From Capsicum annuum (Eukaryota; Streptophyta; Magnoliopsida; Solanales; Solanaceae): a stretch of DNA of 64,000 nt. A program made the translations under genes and the position numbers. The stretch lies in the NCBI RefSeq assembly GCF_002878395.1, contig NC_061119.1:18831994-18895993 (forward strand), given 5' to 3'. A model generated the notes under the pieces. It had not been told where the DNA came from and did not search any database. It was given only the letters and a program-made list of their open reading frames with translations. Positions 23,561-33,210 of this stretch are shown here, piece after piece; positions within the stretch are counted from its first letter, which is position 1; the number at the start of each line of letters is the position of its first letter.

Positions 23561-23962
23561 GGTGCAGCAACTACGAAGGCTGAAAAGGCAACCAAGGATG
23601 AAATAACGGATGCAGCGACTATGAAGGTTGAAAAAGTCCAGTGGAACCAATCATGTATTTGATAACTAGTAAGAGTTTGCGACACATTTATATCATAATG
23701 ATGGTCTAAAACTAAATTTCATCAATAGATTTTAAATTTATTTAATGTAACTAGTCACTTAGTACACAGGGTATGTCGTTGTAGTCACTTGGAAGGTATA
23801 TTGCACTCATCATAAGATAAAACCTAAATATAAGCCAAAGTTATAAATACAAATTAACTATGCAAAAAGTTAGTGTCACTTTCATATTTTAGTAAGTGTA
23901 ATTTGTAGCTATATTATTCTGATGACATAAACTCTCTAGTTTCATACTGAATATTTGTTGTA

Positions 23963-24211
23963 CTCCCTCCGTTTAAAAAAGAATGACCTACTTTAACTTG
24001 ACACAAAGTTTAAGAAAATAAAGAACATTTTTAAATCTTGTGGCCTTAAATTAAAGTTGTGTCAAATGTGCCAAAATGTCCTTTAATCTTGTGGTCCTAA
24101 ATATGTCATGTGGAAAGTTGAAATTAAAGTATTGCCAAAAAAGGAAAGAGGTCGTTCTTTTTTAAACGGACTAAAAAGGAAAGTAAATCATTCTTTTTGA
24201 AACAGAGGGAG
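23963..24211. mobile_element. Stowaway MITE
   Basis: 249 bp, ends CTCCCTCCGTTTAAAAAAGA and its complement TTTTTGAAACAGAGGGAG, flanked by TA at 23961-23962 and 24212-24213. Typical Tc1/mariner-derived Stowaway. Confidence 0.9.
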
Positions 24212-24289
24212 TAATATTTATTTTTATCGGTAAAACATACTTTAAGCTAACAAGGTTTTACCAGTAGAAGTTCTTGGGAAAGCATTCAG

Positions 24290-25186
24290 ATAGCAATCTG
24301 CTAGACCCGTTATTCAGGTACGGAAACAGGGATCCATTAACATGTTATGCTGAACCAATGCTCAACCAGAGACAATGAAAAGCAGTTAAGGGATTCCTTA
24401 ATGACTGGTGGAAGACCCCTGGGAATAATGCAGTACACAAAATGTTAATATACACTGTTCCTATCATGGTGTGTTTATGGAAGACGGCGTGTTCCTGTAA
24501 ACATGGAATCCAAACTGGATTCTATGTTAGGAGCATGGAACATAGAATATTTTGGACTATTAAAGCTGCTATGGATAGAGCTTTTTGTATCAAGCTTTGC
24601 GAGATGGTGGAAAAAATGAGACCAAAAATCATTGTCAAGATGATTAATTGGAACAGATTACAGACCTACCGTTGGAGGAGACAAAATCAACACAAATGGT
24701 AGTTTCCTCTTTCAAAATGGCAGAGCTCGTATTGGAGGAATAGGTAGAAATGAAGATGTGGAATTTCTTTTTGCCTTTGCTGAAACTGTCCAGTGCCAAG
24801 ACCATAATGAAGTCGAGGCTTTCGCAGCTAATTATGCAAGTCACTTGATAAGGAATAATGGATATACCAAGTGCACAATTGAAATGAACTATTTGCTGAT
24901 TGTGAATCTACTACTGAAAAACAGCTCTAACAACCTCGATCTTCAATTCAGTGTGGAAGACACAACTGATTTAGTGGCACAAGCTGATGTTGAATTTTCC
25001 CGCTGTTTCAGGTAAGCTAATCGAGGCTGACTGTCTTGCTAGGCTTGCTACTTCTATTGATATGGATATGCTATTTCATACTCTTGATCAGATGCCTAGT
25101 GAAGCTAAAGGAGCCTATTGTTTGGATAGGATACAACTTCCTAGTATCAGAATTAGATACGATAAGGCCAGTTTTTTTGGATAGTT
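24290..25186 (+). pseudogene. LINE (non-LTR) reverse-transcriptase 3' region with RNase H domain
   Basis: The first part reads FLNDWWKTPGNNAVHKML then a Cys/Trp-rich zf-RVT-like stretch (24394-24700). After a frame change at about 24690 the RNase H-like RVT_3 domain follows: TNGSFLFQNGRARIGGIGR (about 24696-24752), then EVEAFAANYASHLI (about 24812) and, past another frame change at about 25010, ADCLARLATS. The first catalytic Asp expected before GS is replaced (NTNGS). The 3' tail 25187-25340 is non-coding. No 5' part (endonuclease, reverse transcriptase core) is present: a 5'-truncated, decayed LINE copy sitting in the duplicated F-box flank. Confidence 0.75.
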
Positions 25187-25603
25187 AGCTATGTAGGCCC
25201 TTTTGTGTGAATGGGTAACACATAGTGTTAACTACTCCTTTCGCTTAGATTGCTTGCAGTATGGGTATGTATACCAAGGGTTAGGCCTATCCCTCTGTAT
25301 ACAACATTCTGGGCCTGTTGTCCTGTGAGTATTTTATTTTTTTAAAAAGCTATTTGATTGGAATACACTAACTCGAATCTTGTTTTCAAAAACTTAGTTC
25401 ATTAATATGAAAACTCGACTAGTTTAATTCAAAGTCCTAATATATTAGGCAAAATTTTACGGAGAACTTAGTATGTTGTTGTTGTTAATGTGACCATGCA
25501 ATGAAAGAATTGAGTCTTTTTATTAATTGAAAGATCAAATAATGAATACAAGTAAATAAAGAAGTTTGAAATACCAATTATTACTTTTTGATACTAATTA
25601 TTA

Positions 25604-25716
25604 CTCCCTCCACTTAAAAAAGAATAACCTACTTTTCTTTTTAGTCTGTTTCAAAGAGAATGACTTTTTTCTTTTTTTTTGGCAATACTTTAATTTCAAC
25701 TTTTCATATGTCATGT
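25604..25716. mobile_element. Truncated Stowaway MITE
   Basis: Starts CTCCCTCCACTTAAAAAAGA after TA (25602-25603) and follows the rc of the end of the 23963 MITE as far as ATGTCATG. The second terminus is missing. The cut coincides with the start of the inverted-repeat or viral segment. Confidence 0.8.
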
Positions 25717-25721
25717 TTAGT

Positions 25722-26203
25722 AACAAACTTTCACAATTTTCTACGTAACTAGTAAATTATTGTAAAGTTAATCATAGCTAAATTTATAAATTACTAACAA
25801 TCATGATATGATAAAATAAGTTCATGTTAGTGGCTTTATAGTAGAATTATTTGAAAAATAGCATGTTAAGAAGTTTATTAGCAAAGAGGAAAAGGAGAAA
25901 AATTTCTAAGAACTATGCCATCCTAAAGGCGAAACCGGTGAGGCAAGAAAGCCGTGATAGGGGAGTAGCCAGAGTAGAGGCACTATTTAAGGAAAAAGTA
26001 TCTAGATTACCATGCTAATAGTAAACGAAGAATATGTTATTTAAGAATAATCTAGTATATAGTAATCTAATTTTTTACAAAGTCTTTATCTACCTAACCT
26101 AATTATTATACTTTACAAAAAAGTCTTCTAAAGTATTAAAAAAGACAAAAACTAAAACTTTACAATAATTTATAAGTTACGTAGAAAATTGTGAAAGTTT
26201 GTT
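25722..26203. repeat. 48-bp inverted repeat flanking the viral leader region
   Basis: 25722-25769 and 26156-26203 are inverted copies. The outer 28 bases (AACAAACTTTCACAATTTTC then TACGTAAC) match perfectly, and the inner part has about two differences. TA dinucleotides lie at both outer edges. It could be an inserted MITE of about 480 bp or a rearranged viral junction. Confidence 0.8.
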
Positions 26204-26248
26204 ACATGTTACAATGGACCTATTAAAGTTATCCACACCCCCTACAAC

Positions 26249-26261
26249 TGGTATCAGAGCC
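26249..26261 (+). promoter_or_regulatory. Pararetrovirus primer binding site
   Basis: TGGTATCAGAGCC, complementary to the 3' end of initiator Met-tRNA, the minus-strand primer of plant pararetroviruses. It lies about 90 bases before the first small frame. Confidence 0.85.
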
Positions 26262-26353
26262 TATACTATTTAAAGTTACGGAAGTAGTATATATTTAGAG
26301 TTATTTGATTAATTTGTTAGATTTAGATATACACCAATATATTAATTATTTAG

Positions 26354-26575
26354 ATGAATAACGTACAAAAATTACAAAAATATAAAGAATTAAAACAAAT
26401 AATATCTGAAAAATATAAAGAATTAAAAATAAGAATAGAAAGACTACAGTATAACATAATTGTTGGAGTTAGTAAAAATTCAATAAATGCACAAAAAGAA
26501 GAAATATTAAATTTAGAATCAACCACAGATAGTCTAGAATATACATACCAACATGATCTATTAACAATTAAATAA
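26354..26575 (+). CDS. Small pararetroviral protein, predicted coiled coil
   Basis: 73 codons from ATG to TAA without a break, rich in Lys, Glu, Ile and Leu with heptad-like spacing. It is the first frame after the primer site. Small coiled-coil proteins are common at this place in related viruses. It ends two bases before the ATG of the next frame (26578). The frame is open, but expression is unlikely in an otherwise broken insert. Confidence 0.55.
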   Translation: MNNVQKLQKYKELKQIISEKYKELKIRIERLQYNIIVGVSKNSINAQKEEILNLESTTDSLEYTYQHDLLTIK

Positions 26576-26577
26576 AA

Positions 26578-27112
26578 ATGAACAAAGAAGAATTTATAAT
26601 AGACGAAAAAATATATGAAAATCATGAAGTATTAAAAATAAAAACAGTATTTTCTAATCTAGGAAGTAGGTATAAGAAAATAGGTGAACATTTATATTTA
26701 ATGTTAGAAAAAAAAATTAAAATTAGAAGATAAGTTGGCAGTCATGGTAAAAATAAAAAGAGAAAACGAAGAGATAGATAGAAAAAGGGAAATAGATAAA
26801 ATAAAACAACAAACTACAGAAGAAATACAAAAAATAGAAGAAACTAAAAATAGTAGGATTGCTGAATTAGAAAAAGAACTACAAATGCTAAACGATTTGT
26901 ATGAAAAAAGACAGAAACAAAAAGAAGAAAAAGATAAAGAACAAAAATTATTAATTGAGATAAATCAATTTAAAAAAAAATTAGAAGGAGAAAATAAAGA
27001 ATTAGAAACTAGTGAATTAGAAATAAATACAATAGATGCTGAAGAAATAGATAATTATGACTCGGAAGGTAGTGAAACATATACAAAAATTTTAGAAAAT
27101 ATAGAAAACTAG
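26578..27112 (+). pseudogene. Pararetroviral coat-protein gene, acidic and coiled-coil N-terminal part, frameshifted
   Basis: A frame opens at 26578 and ends at about 26731. A second frame continues the same kind of Lys/Glu-rich coiled sequence from about 26712 to 27112, so one frame change lies near the A-run at 26708-26720. The end of the second frame is strongly acidic (IDAEEIDNYDSEGSE), as is usual for the N-terminal part of caulimovirid coat proteins. Broken again by the stop at 27110. Confidence 0.65.
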
Positions 27113-28246
27113 AAATTAATGAAAAACAAGAAGTAATTAATAAAAAAAAATCTAGAACTAATAAATACAGAATTAAATACTCTAGATAAAAATATAATAC
27201 CTAGTACATCAGATATAAGAAAACCAACCTATAATTACAAAAGTAAGTTTAAAAGATATAATCCAAATGATGAATATAATAAATGGACACCAAAACAAAT
27301 AACTAATTATAACTTTTTAGATTTGGACTGTGTAATAGACAAATAAAGTAATACAACTATGGGTAGGATACATATCAAAATAATTATTAGATAATAAAAT
27401 AGATACAACAAACACACCAGAATATATAGAAAAAATATTAATAGGAACAGTAAAATTATGGTTTTTAAACCTAGCCAAAGCAAGTAAAAAAATATTAAGA
27501 TCTGATATAAAAACAAAAGGAACATCAACACCTACAAAAATATTAAAAAAATATGAAATAGCTATAAGTCATGAATTAAGTAGTATGACAACAGAAGAAG
27601 CAGAACAAAATAAAGAAAAAGATACGAATAGGAATTTAATATTAAAATTAGCAATGTGTAATATGTGCTATATAGATGAATATACGTGCGCATTTAAAAA
27701 ATATTATTATAAAGGAACATAAATATAGAAGAAAGTAAAAAAATACGAAAATTATATTTTAGTAAATTACCTGAACAATTTAGTTCAAAAATATTAAAGA
27801 ATTGGGATGAAGCAAAAATAGTAGATACCCTAGAAGCAAGAATAAAATTTTTACAACAATGAGATAGAAATCTATGTGAAAAATATAGAGAAGAAATGAA
27901 AATGGAAAAAACATTAATAAGTAATTTAACGTGTTGTAATGATAAAATAGCACCTCAATTTGGATGTGAAGAAAGATATTATAAGAAAAGAAAAAGACAT
28001 AAGAAATATAAGAAATACAAAAAATCAAAATATAAATATAAGAAACAAAGAAAAAGATATTATGTAAAAAATTATAAACATAATAGAACATATAGAAAAA
28101 AGAAATCTATAAAAGAATGTACTTGTTATAATTGTGGGAAACTAGGACATTTAGCTAGAGATTGTAAATTACCAAAAAACCCAAAAAATAAACAAATATC
28201 AGAAATAAAAATAGAAAAATACAGAATATATGCAGATAGATTATGA
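27113..28246 (+). pseudogene. Pararetroviral coat-protein core with zinc knuckle
   Basis: Capsid core region in pieces, with stops near 27343 and 27719 and frame changes between them. The final open part (27896-28246) has a strongly basic Lys/Arg/Tyr tract (about 27985-28110) followed by a CX2CX4HX4C knuckle at 28124-28165 (tgt...tgt...cat...tgt). The knuckle binds viral RNA in the family. The order basic tract then CCHC is the caulimovirid coat-protein signature. Non-functional because of the breaks. Confidence 0.75.
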
Positions 28247-28317
28247 ATTAGAAAGTGAAGATATTATATATGAAATTTCGGAGGATGAAACAGATAATGA
28301 AATAGATAGTGAATTAG

Positions 28318-29141
28318 ATGAATCAAATGACTGAAGAAGATATAAAAATGAACCAAATAACTGAAGAAGATTTAAAAATAATAACAAAGGAAGAATACTT
28401 AAATGAAGAAGGAACAAATCAAAAAATAATATTTGACAGTAATATATTTGACGAAATAAAAAGAAAAGAGTTAGACTTAAGTGTAGAAAAAATATTTAAA
28501 ATACCAACAATAAAAAATACATTTAGTAGAAAAAAGGAAGAATACTCGTAGTAAGTCAAAAGGAACATGTAATAGATTGTAGTTATGCAAAAGGAAGAGC
28601 TAGCATATCACTAGTAACAAAAGGAATAATTAATAAAGAAATAAACGATATAAAAAGTAAAAACTCAATAAAATATGTACACCTTGGAGGAACAGAGATA
28701 TTAATAAAAGCATGTTTTAGAGAAGGAATAGATACACCAATAGAATTATATTTAGCAAATAATAGAATTATAAAACCTATAGAAAAAAGTATAATAACCG
28801 CCATAAAAGGAAATTTAATATACCAAAAAATTAAATTTATAATTAGTGCAAATTATTCAGTAGCAATAACAAATAAAAATATAGATAAATCATTAGTATT
28901 ATATTGGAAAATATCAGGAATAAAACTGACCCCAGGAAGAAAAATATTTACATCAAAATGTAAAAATCTATATGTATTAACAACAAAACATAAAATAACA
29001 GGAAAAAATAAAATTAATAAAATACAAATAGAAAGTCCTTTTGAACAATTCGTAAAAACAACTGATAATAATGACTATAGTTACAAGAATATAGATATAG
29101 AAGAAGATTTAGAAATAATAAATGGTAGGATAAATACATGA
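28318..29141 (+). pseudogene. Pararetroviral movement-protein region (30K-like), broken
   Basis: An acidic N-terminal open part (28318-28551) carries a twofold repeat (QMTEEDIKMN then QITEEDLKI). It ends in TAGTAA at 28549-28554. In another frame, 28552-29141 continues without long interruption and has the Gly/Asp/Ile-rich character of 30K movement proteins, which open plasmodesmata for cell-to-cell spread. The family call is by position between coat protein and polymerase and by composition; no active-site residue is defined for this family. Confidence 0.55.
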
Positions 29142-29213
29142 AAAAGAATAGCTCACAAAAAACAGAATCATCAAGTTCATCAAAAAGAACAAGTTATGAA
29201 ACAACTTCACAAC
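29138..29213 (+). pseudogene. First codons of the next pararetroviral frame, cut
   Basis: ATGA at 29138-29141 overlaps the stop of the preceding frame, a common translation-coupling arrangement in these viruses. The Ser-rich start runs for about 25 codons before the sequence changes to plant-like DNA. The right edge of the viral insert is therefore near 29213. Confidence 0.6.
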
Positions 29214-29245
29214 TGATGGAATGTCTATTTTAATATCTTTCTTTG

Positions 29246-30466
29246 ACGAAAAATAGTTTAGTTGAAAGAAGATGTACTGCATCATCCGGAAGGTTAAAGA
29301 GATCAACCTCCTTAATATATTTTTTGCTGCTCTTTGTTGTAGCCAACCACCTAAGGATTCTTGGATGAGAAACGCAATTCGGGTAATCCTTGAACTGCTT
29401 TTGGAGGGGTGGAATGACTTCACATGCCCAGTCCTAAAAAATGTAAACATGAAGCAAGAAAAAAAAAAGTCATAATAACTATGTTCAATATACATTAATG
29501 GATGAGTAAAAATAGTGATCAATTTTACCATGAAAGCCCAGGGAAAGCCATGTAATGTGATCATCTTTGGGGATAGCTTTGTCAGTAAATATTCAACATT
29601 CAAGTAGTAGCTGTCATATCTCCAGGGATAATCTTTAAATTTCCCAAAATCATCAGCAAGCGCCAACAAATCATGTTTTATGACTTTCCTGACGTCTCTT
29701 GCCAATAAAATGGAATGGACAAATCAAACTAAGCATAATTTCTCCCTGTTGTGCTTTGGTATGCTTTTATTCTCGAGATCTGCCATCAAATCCTCCTTTT
29801 TTATCTAGGTCCAACAGTGCCCAAAACTCATCTTTTTATACCTTGCATTTGTTGGACCCTTTGTGGGGTGTTTCCTTAATGAAAGGTTCTTCAGAACGAT
29901 CACATCTCAAGCCCATAACTTTGGAAAACTCTTTCAATCCAAAAGAAAACAGCATGCCACAATAGTTGATCCAGACTTCATCCATCTTTTTTTGCCCTCC
30001 TTCGAATCTTTATCATCCCCGCATACTTGATCTTGTGCTTGAGAAGTCCATATATCATGCTCATTGGGAAATGGAGAGTGCGGTCCTCATAAAACTTGCG
30101 AAAGTATGCAAAGCCGCTCTTCTTAAAAAGTCCATCTATGTTTTCATTCTTCATAATACTCCTAAGTTCGTCAAATGGTTTTCCCAACTGATATTTAAGT
30201 ACAAGATCACCAAATACTGTGTTAGGGCTATTCATCGACATCGCAACTCAAAACTTGTCAATACTAATAGTGTTGATAGAATAATGCTAGGATTTTGATA
30301 TTATTTCACGCCCCATTGGTGAGAAGGAGTTATCACTTTTCTCAGCTTCATTTTGCCCTAACTGAGATTGTTCTAGAAGTTCCTCTGAATCTATTTGTAC
30401 TCTAGCCTTTTTTGTTTGCTAATCAGAAGTAGTTCCACTTTCTATTTCTTTTCGTTTGGGAGACAT
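29246..30466 (-). pseudogene. DUF1985 gene fragment (Ulp1/MULE-associated family)
   Basis: Members are plant-specific proteins, often with a C-terminal Ulp1-like SUMO protease and often carried by Mutator-like elements. On the minus strand it starts MSPKRKEIESGTTSD (from 30466), then a stop. It continues with FGDLVLKYQLGKPFDEL and FKKSGFAYFRKF (30241-29978). After a frame change at an A-run near 29981 comes MDEVWINYCGM and FGLKEFSKVMGL. It then reads FGKFKDYPWRYDSYYLNVEY and LSPKMITLHGFPWAFM (about 29660-29534), a donor FM/GTAAAATTG, an acceptor TTTTTTAG, and DWACEVIPPLQKQFKDY with HPRILRWLATT (about 29431-29330). The gene stops near 29246 by the pararetrovirus edge, so the protease part is missing. 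At least two disabling changes. Confidence 0.75.
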
Positions 30467-30469
30467 CTT

Positions 30470-31060
30470 TTAACTACAAACAGTAGAAAAAAATACATTG
30501 TATTTGATATTTGCATAATTTTTTTTTAAAAAGATAAGACAAATTTCAATAAATTATTCTACACCACATTACAAAAAAAAAACTCCAACGGATAATCCAT
30601 CAGTTGGAACAAATGGGGAATCTGTTTGAAGACCTATTTAATATCTCCCAATAGATTTTGCACCTATTGCAACAGATGGACCACCACCACCACAACCAAT
30701 GCCATCACCAATGCCACCAAGACCACCACCAATGCCACCAATACAAACACCAAGACCACCGACACCACCACCAAAAACACAAATACTGACACCACCAATA
30801 ACAGCCACCAACAACATCACAAACACCATCCAACAATACAATGATAATCAACAAAATGCTGAGACAAAAACTAGGGTTTTCTAGGGTGCTTCCTACCTTT
30901 TTAGCATCAAAATACAAAATTGCTAACCCATTCTCGAAGATAATACAACCAAAAATCTTCTTTTTCATCATTAACTAAAAAATCCTAATTTTTAGAATAA
31001 AGAACAAATATAAAACTCTTATCGAACTCTATTACCTGTGAAGACAGAGAAAACCACATA
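30470..31060. other. Upstream region of DUF1985 fragment with CCA repeat
   Basis: Contains a degenerate (CCA/CCR) trinucleotide tract at 30675-30830 that opens Pro- or Thr-rich frames on plus and Gly- or Trp-rich frames on minus; these look like simple-repeat artefacts. AATGGATAATCCATCAGTTGG-like and CTATTGCAACAGATGG words mark the start of the palindrome-rich zone. Confidence 0.5.
30675..30830. repeat. Degenerate CCA trinucleotide repeat
   Basis: Runs of CCACCA, CCAATGCCACCA and CCAAGACCACCA. Likely microsatellite expansion in a 5' region. Confidence 0.85.
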
Positions 31061-31170
31061 TGCAAGCGTGAATGAAGTCAAAAATAATAACTATGTGGTT
31101 GGAAATGGAAAGAAAATCGATCTGTTTTGAAGGGTTAAGCAATATGTTGAGTAGTTGTTGTCTGTATTAT

Positions 31171-31192
31171 GAGAGAGAGAGAGAGAGAGAGA
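31171..31192. repeat. (GA)11 microsatellite
   Basis: Uninterrupted GAGAGA run followed by GGAGTG. Confidence 0.95.
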
Positions 31193-31361
31193 GGAGTGAA
31201 AACTTAAGATTTGAAATAAGGAAAAGTTTTTCTCACAAATGGATGATTTGTATGGGATGATTTGAAATTTTGGAAAAGAATGACAAGTTTTGAAATTGTT
31301 TATTTGGTCCGAATTGATCTTAATTAATTTTTAAAATTTCAAAAGATATAGTTTTTAAAAG

Positions 31362-31695
31362 ATTAAGTTAATGAGAACTCATTTCAACTCAGAGTGATCA
31401 ATCAACGACTCGGGTTGGGATGAACGCAATACCAACACCATGCAAATGTAATGACTCAATTAAAGTTGTTGTTGACCCTGTAAGCTCATTAATTCATCCC
31501 TAGTTCCACCTAAATAAATTTAGGTACTATTAATCTTAAAATTAAGTTAATGAGAACTCATTTCAACCAGAGTGATCGATCGATGACTCGGGTCGGGATG
31601 AACGTAATACCAACACCATGCAACTACAATGACTTAATTGAAGTTGTTGTTGACCCTGTGAGCTCATTCATTCATCCCTAGTTCCATCTAAATCA
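31362..31695. repeat. Tandem duplication, unit about 180 bp
   Basis: Two copies starting ATTAAGTTAATGAGAACTCA (about 31362 and 31541) and sharing GGGATGAACG, AATACCAACACCATGCAA and TTGTTGTTGACCCTGT before TTCATCCCTAGTTCC. Differences are scattered transitions. Confidence 0.85.
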
Positions 31696-31721
31696 ATTAC
31701 AATAAAATCTGTTGTAAAAAA

Positions 31722-32000
31722 CGACTGAGCTGTTGGATATTTTCAAACAGATAATCATATCTGTTGCAACAGATGATATATCTTATTTAATCATTAAATA
31801 GACATTTGCATCAATTATGAAAGAGGACTGAGCTGTTGGAAATTTTCAAACAGATATTGATATCTGTTGTAATAGATGTTATATCTGATTTAGTTATCAA
31901 ATAGACATTTGCATCTATTGTCACAGATGACTGAGTTGTTGGGATTTTTCAAATAGATGTTTATATCCATTGCAACAGACGACATATTTGTTTGAAAATC
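31722..32000. repeat. Tandem repeat, unit about 102 bp, three copies
   Basis: Each copy begins GACTGAGYTGTTGG, then TTTCAAAYAGAT, then the palindromic core (exact ATCTGTTGCAACAGAT at 31759-31774 in copy 1, decayed in 2 and 3), then ATAGACATTTGCATC. Starts are near 31722, 31826 and 31929. Confidence 0.85.
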
Positions 32001-32188
32001 TTTTTGTTCTTTTAATTTTAAAGCAAGCTTTTGTCCGAGTAGATAAAGTAGTACTACTAAAGGCGGTAAAAATATTTCTTGGATAACTTAAAAATCTCAT
32101 TGAGTAGTCTTGTCTTGTCTTTTCATTGTCACCCATTTTCTTTCCCGTGCCCCTCAAATTATTAATGAATATTGAAACCCCTAGTATT

Positions 32189-32370
32189 TCCTCAGTTCCA
32201 TATTAGTTGACCCCTATTAACTTGGCACACCCATTAAGAAAATATTGATTAGGAATTTATTTTACTAAATTAGCCTTATTAATTATGCTTTGAAAATATA
32301 AATTTGAATAAATACACTTTGTTTAGTCATTTAATATTAAGGTTAGTACATCTAGAAATTAGAATTATCT
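32189..32370. mobile_element. Possible truncated Stowaway-like MITE
   Basis: TCCTCAGTTCCATATTAGTTGA resembles one end of a common solanaceous Stowaway family; no matching opposite end was found. Weak. Confidence 0.35.
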
Positions 32371-32727
32371 TATCTCTCATTCAGCCCTAAATTTATTTTG
32401 TTCATCTCTCATCTTTTTCTTTCTCTCCTTTTTAGAGTTATCACAACCTTTTTTCACTCCTCTTTCTCATAAAGATCCTTTCGGATCTAAACCGATCCAT
32501 ATCTTAGATTCCTCAATTGAAATTACTATTTTGGTCCCCTTTTGACATTAAGGTATGGTTCATTATTGCTATTTCATTCTCGTCTTCTTCTTTGCAAGTT
32601 ATTTACATCTATTTTTTTGATTTAATTACCATTTACCCATATCATATTTATTTAAAAATTTGAAGAAACTTTTAATTGTTGAATAAATAAATCAAGAATT
32701 TTAATTACAATATGCAAAAAAAGTCAT

Positions 32728-33210
32728 CTATTGGGAGAAGTTTAAAAGCTTTGTTGGTAGTATTATTTTTTGTATATATTTTATTTGTTTGTTTGTTGTT
32801 GATGTTGTTATTGATGTTGTTGGTGGGGTTGACATTGTTGAAACTTGTGGTGTGGTGTAGTTGACGGTGTTAGAACATAGGATGTTGCTTCTTTGTTGTT
32901 GGTGATGTTGTTGGAACAAATATTGTTGTTTTCTTTGTTGTTGATGTTTTTTATTTGTTGTTTTTTTGTAGTTTAAGCTATTGTTGATGCTACAACAAAT
33001 GGAGCAACTTTTGGAATAAATCAAACCACCAGCAAGGCTAGTTTGATGTATTTCAACAGACTCCACATCTGTTGCAACGGACTCTACATCTGTTGCACCA
33101 GAATCTACATATGTTGTATCAGACTCCATATCTGATGCAATAGACTCCTTATTTGATGCAACAAACTCTACATCTATTACAACAGATGGATAATATTTTT
33201 TCTGTGACAT
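32728..33210 (-). CDS. Unknown open frame with VATDVES heptad repeat
   Basis: 160 codons from ATG 33210. After MSQKKYYPS come six imperfect 7-residue units (VVIDVEF, VASNKES, IASDMES, DTTYVDS, GATDVES, VATDVES), coded by a 21-bp tandem repeat. A Cys-Ser and then Gln/Thr/Ser-rich low-complexity tail follows. No known domain. The unit DNA contains the TGTTGCAACAG palindrome half, so the protein repeat may be a by-product of the DNA repeat. I would not claim a functional protein. Similar repeats occur elsewhere in the window in other frames (for example 41301-41400). Confidence 0.3.
   Translation of the reverse strand: MSQKKYYPSVVIDVEFVASNKESIASDMESDTTYVDSGATDVESVATDVESVEIHQTSLAGGLIYSKSCSICCSINNSLNYKKTTNKKHQQQRKQQYLFQQHHQQQRSNILCSNTVNYTTPQVSTMSTPPTTSITTSTTNKQIKYIQKIILPTKLLNFSQ
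33055..33188. repeat. 21-bp tandem repeat, six copies
   Basis: Unit ACTCYACATCTGTTGCAACAG with point changes, in exact 21-base phase. The exact period of 7 codons keeps a frame open on the minus strand. Confidence 0.9.

Larger units (their letters stand above)
23260..25600 (+). repeat. Segmental duplication, right copy
   Basis: Matches 1240-3110 in order and orientation. The match breaks at about 23960 (MITE and LINE insertion) and resumes at about 25352 with GGAATACACTAACTCGAATC and continues through TTTAATTCAAAGTCCTAATATATTAGG. Confidence 0.8.
25717..29213 (+). mobile_element. Endogenous pararetrovirus (Caulimoviridae) fragment, broken
   Basis: A very A-rich plus strand with a Met-tRNA primer site followed, in pararetroviral order, by a small coiled-coil protein, a coat-protein region ending in a CCHC knuckle, a movement-protein-like region and the first codons of the next frame. 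There it stops. The polymerase region and everything after it are absent. Gene order and AT bias suggest a solendovirus-like lineage such as is known in Solanaceae genomes, but the genus is inference. Every long frame carries stops or shifts, so it cannot make an infectious genome. Confidence 0.8.

Noticed and set aside
26350..28804. Long minus-strand open frames rich in Phe, Leu and Ile
   Set aside because: Shadows of the A-rich pararetroviral plus strand.
30626..30971. Pro-, Thr-, Gly- and Trp-rich open frames on both strands
   Set aside because: All are readings of one CCA trinucleotide repeat.
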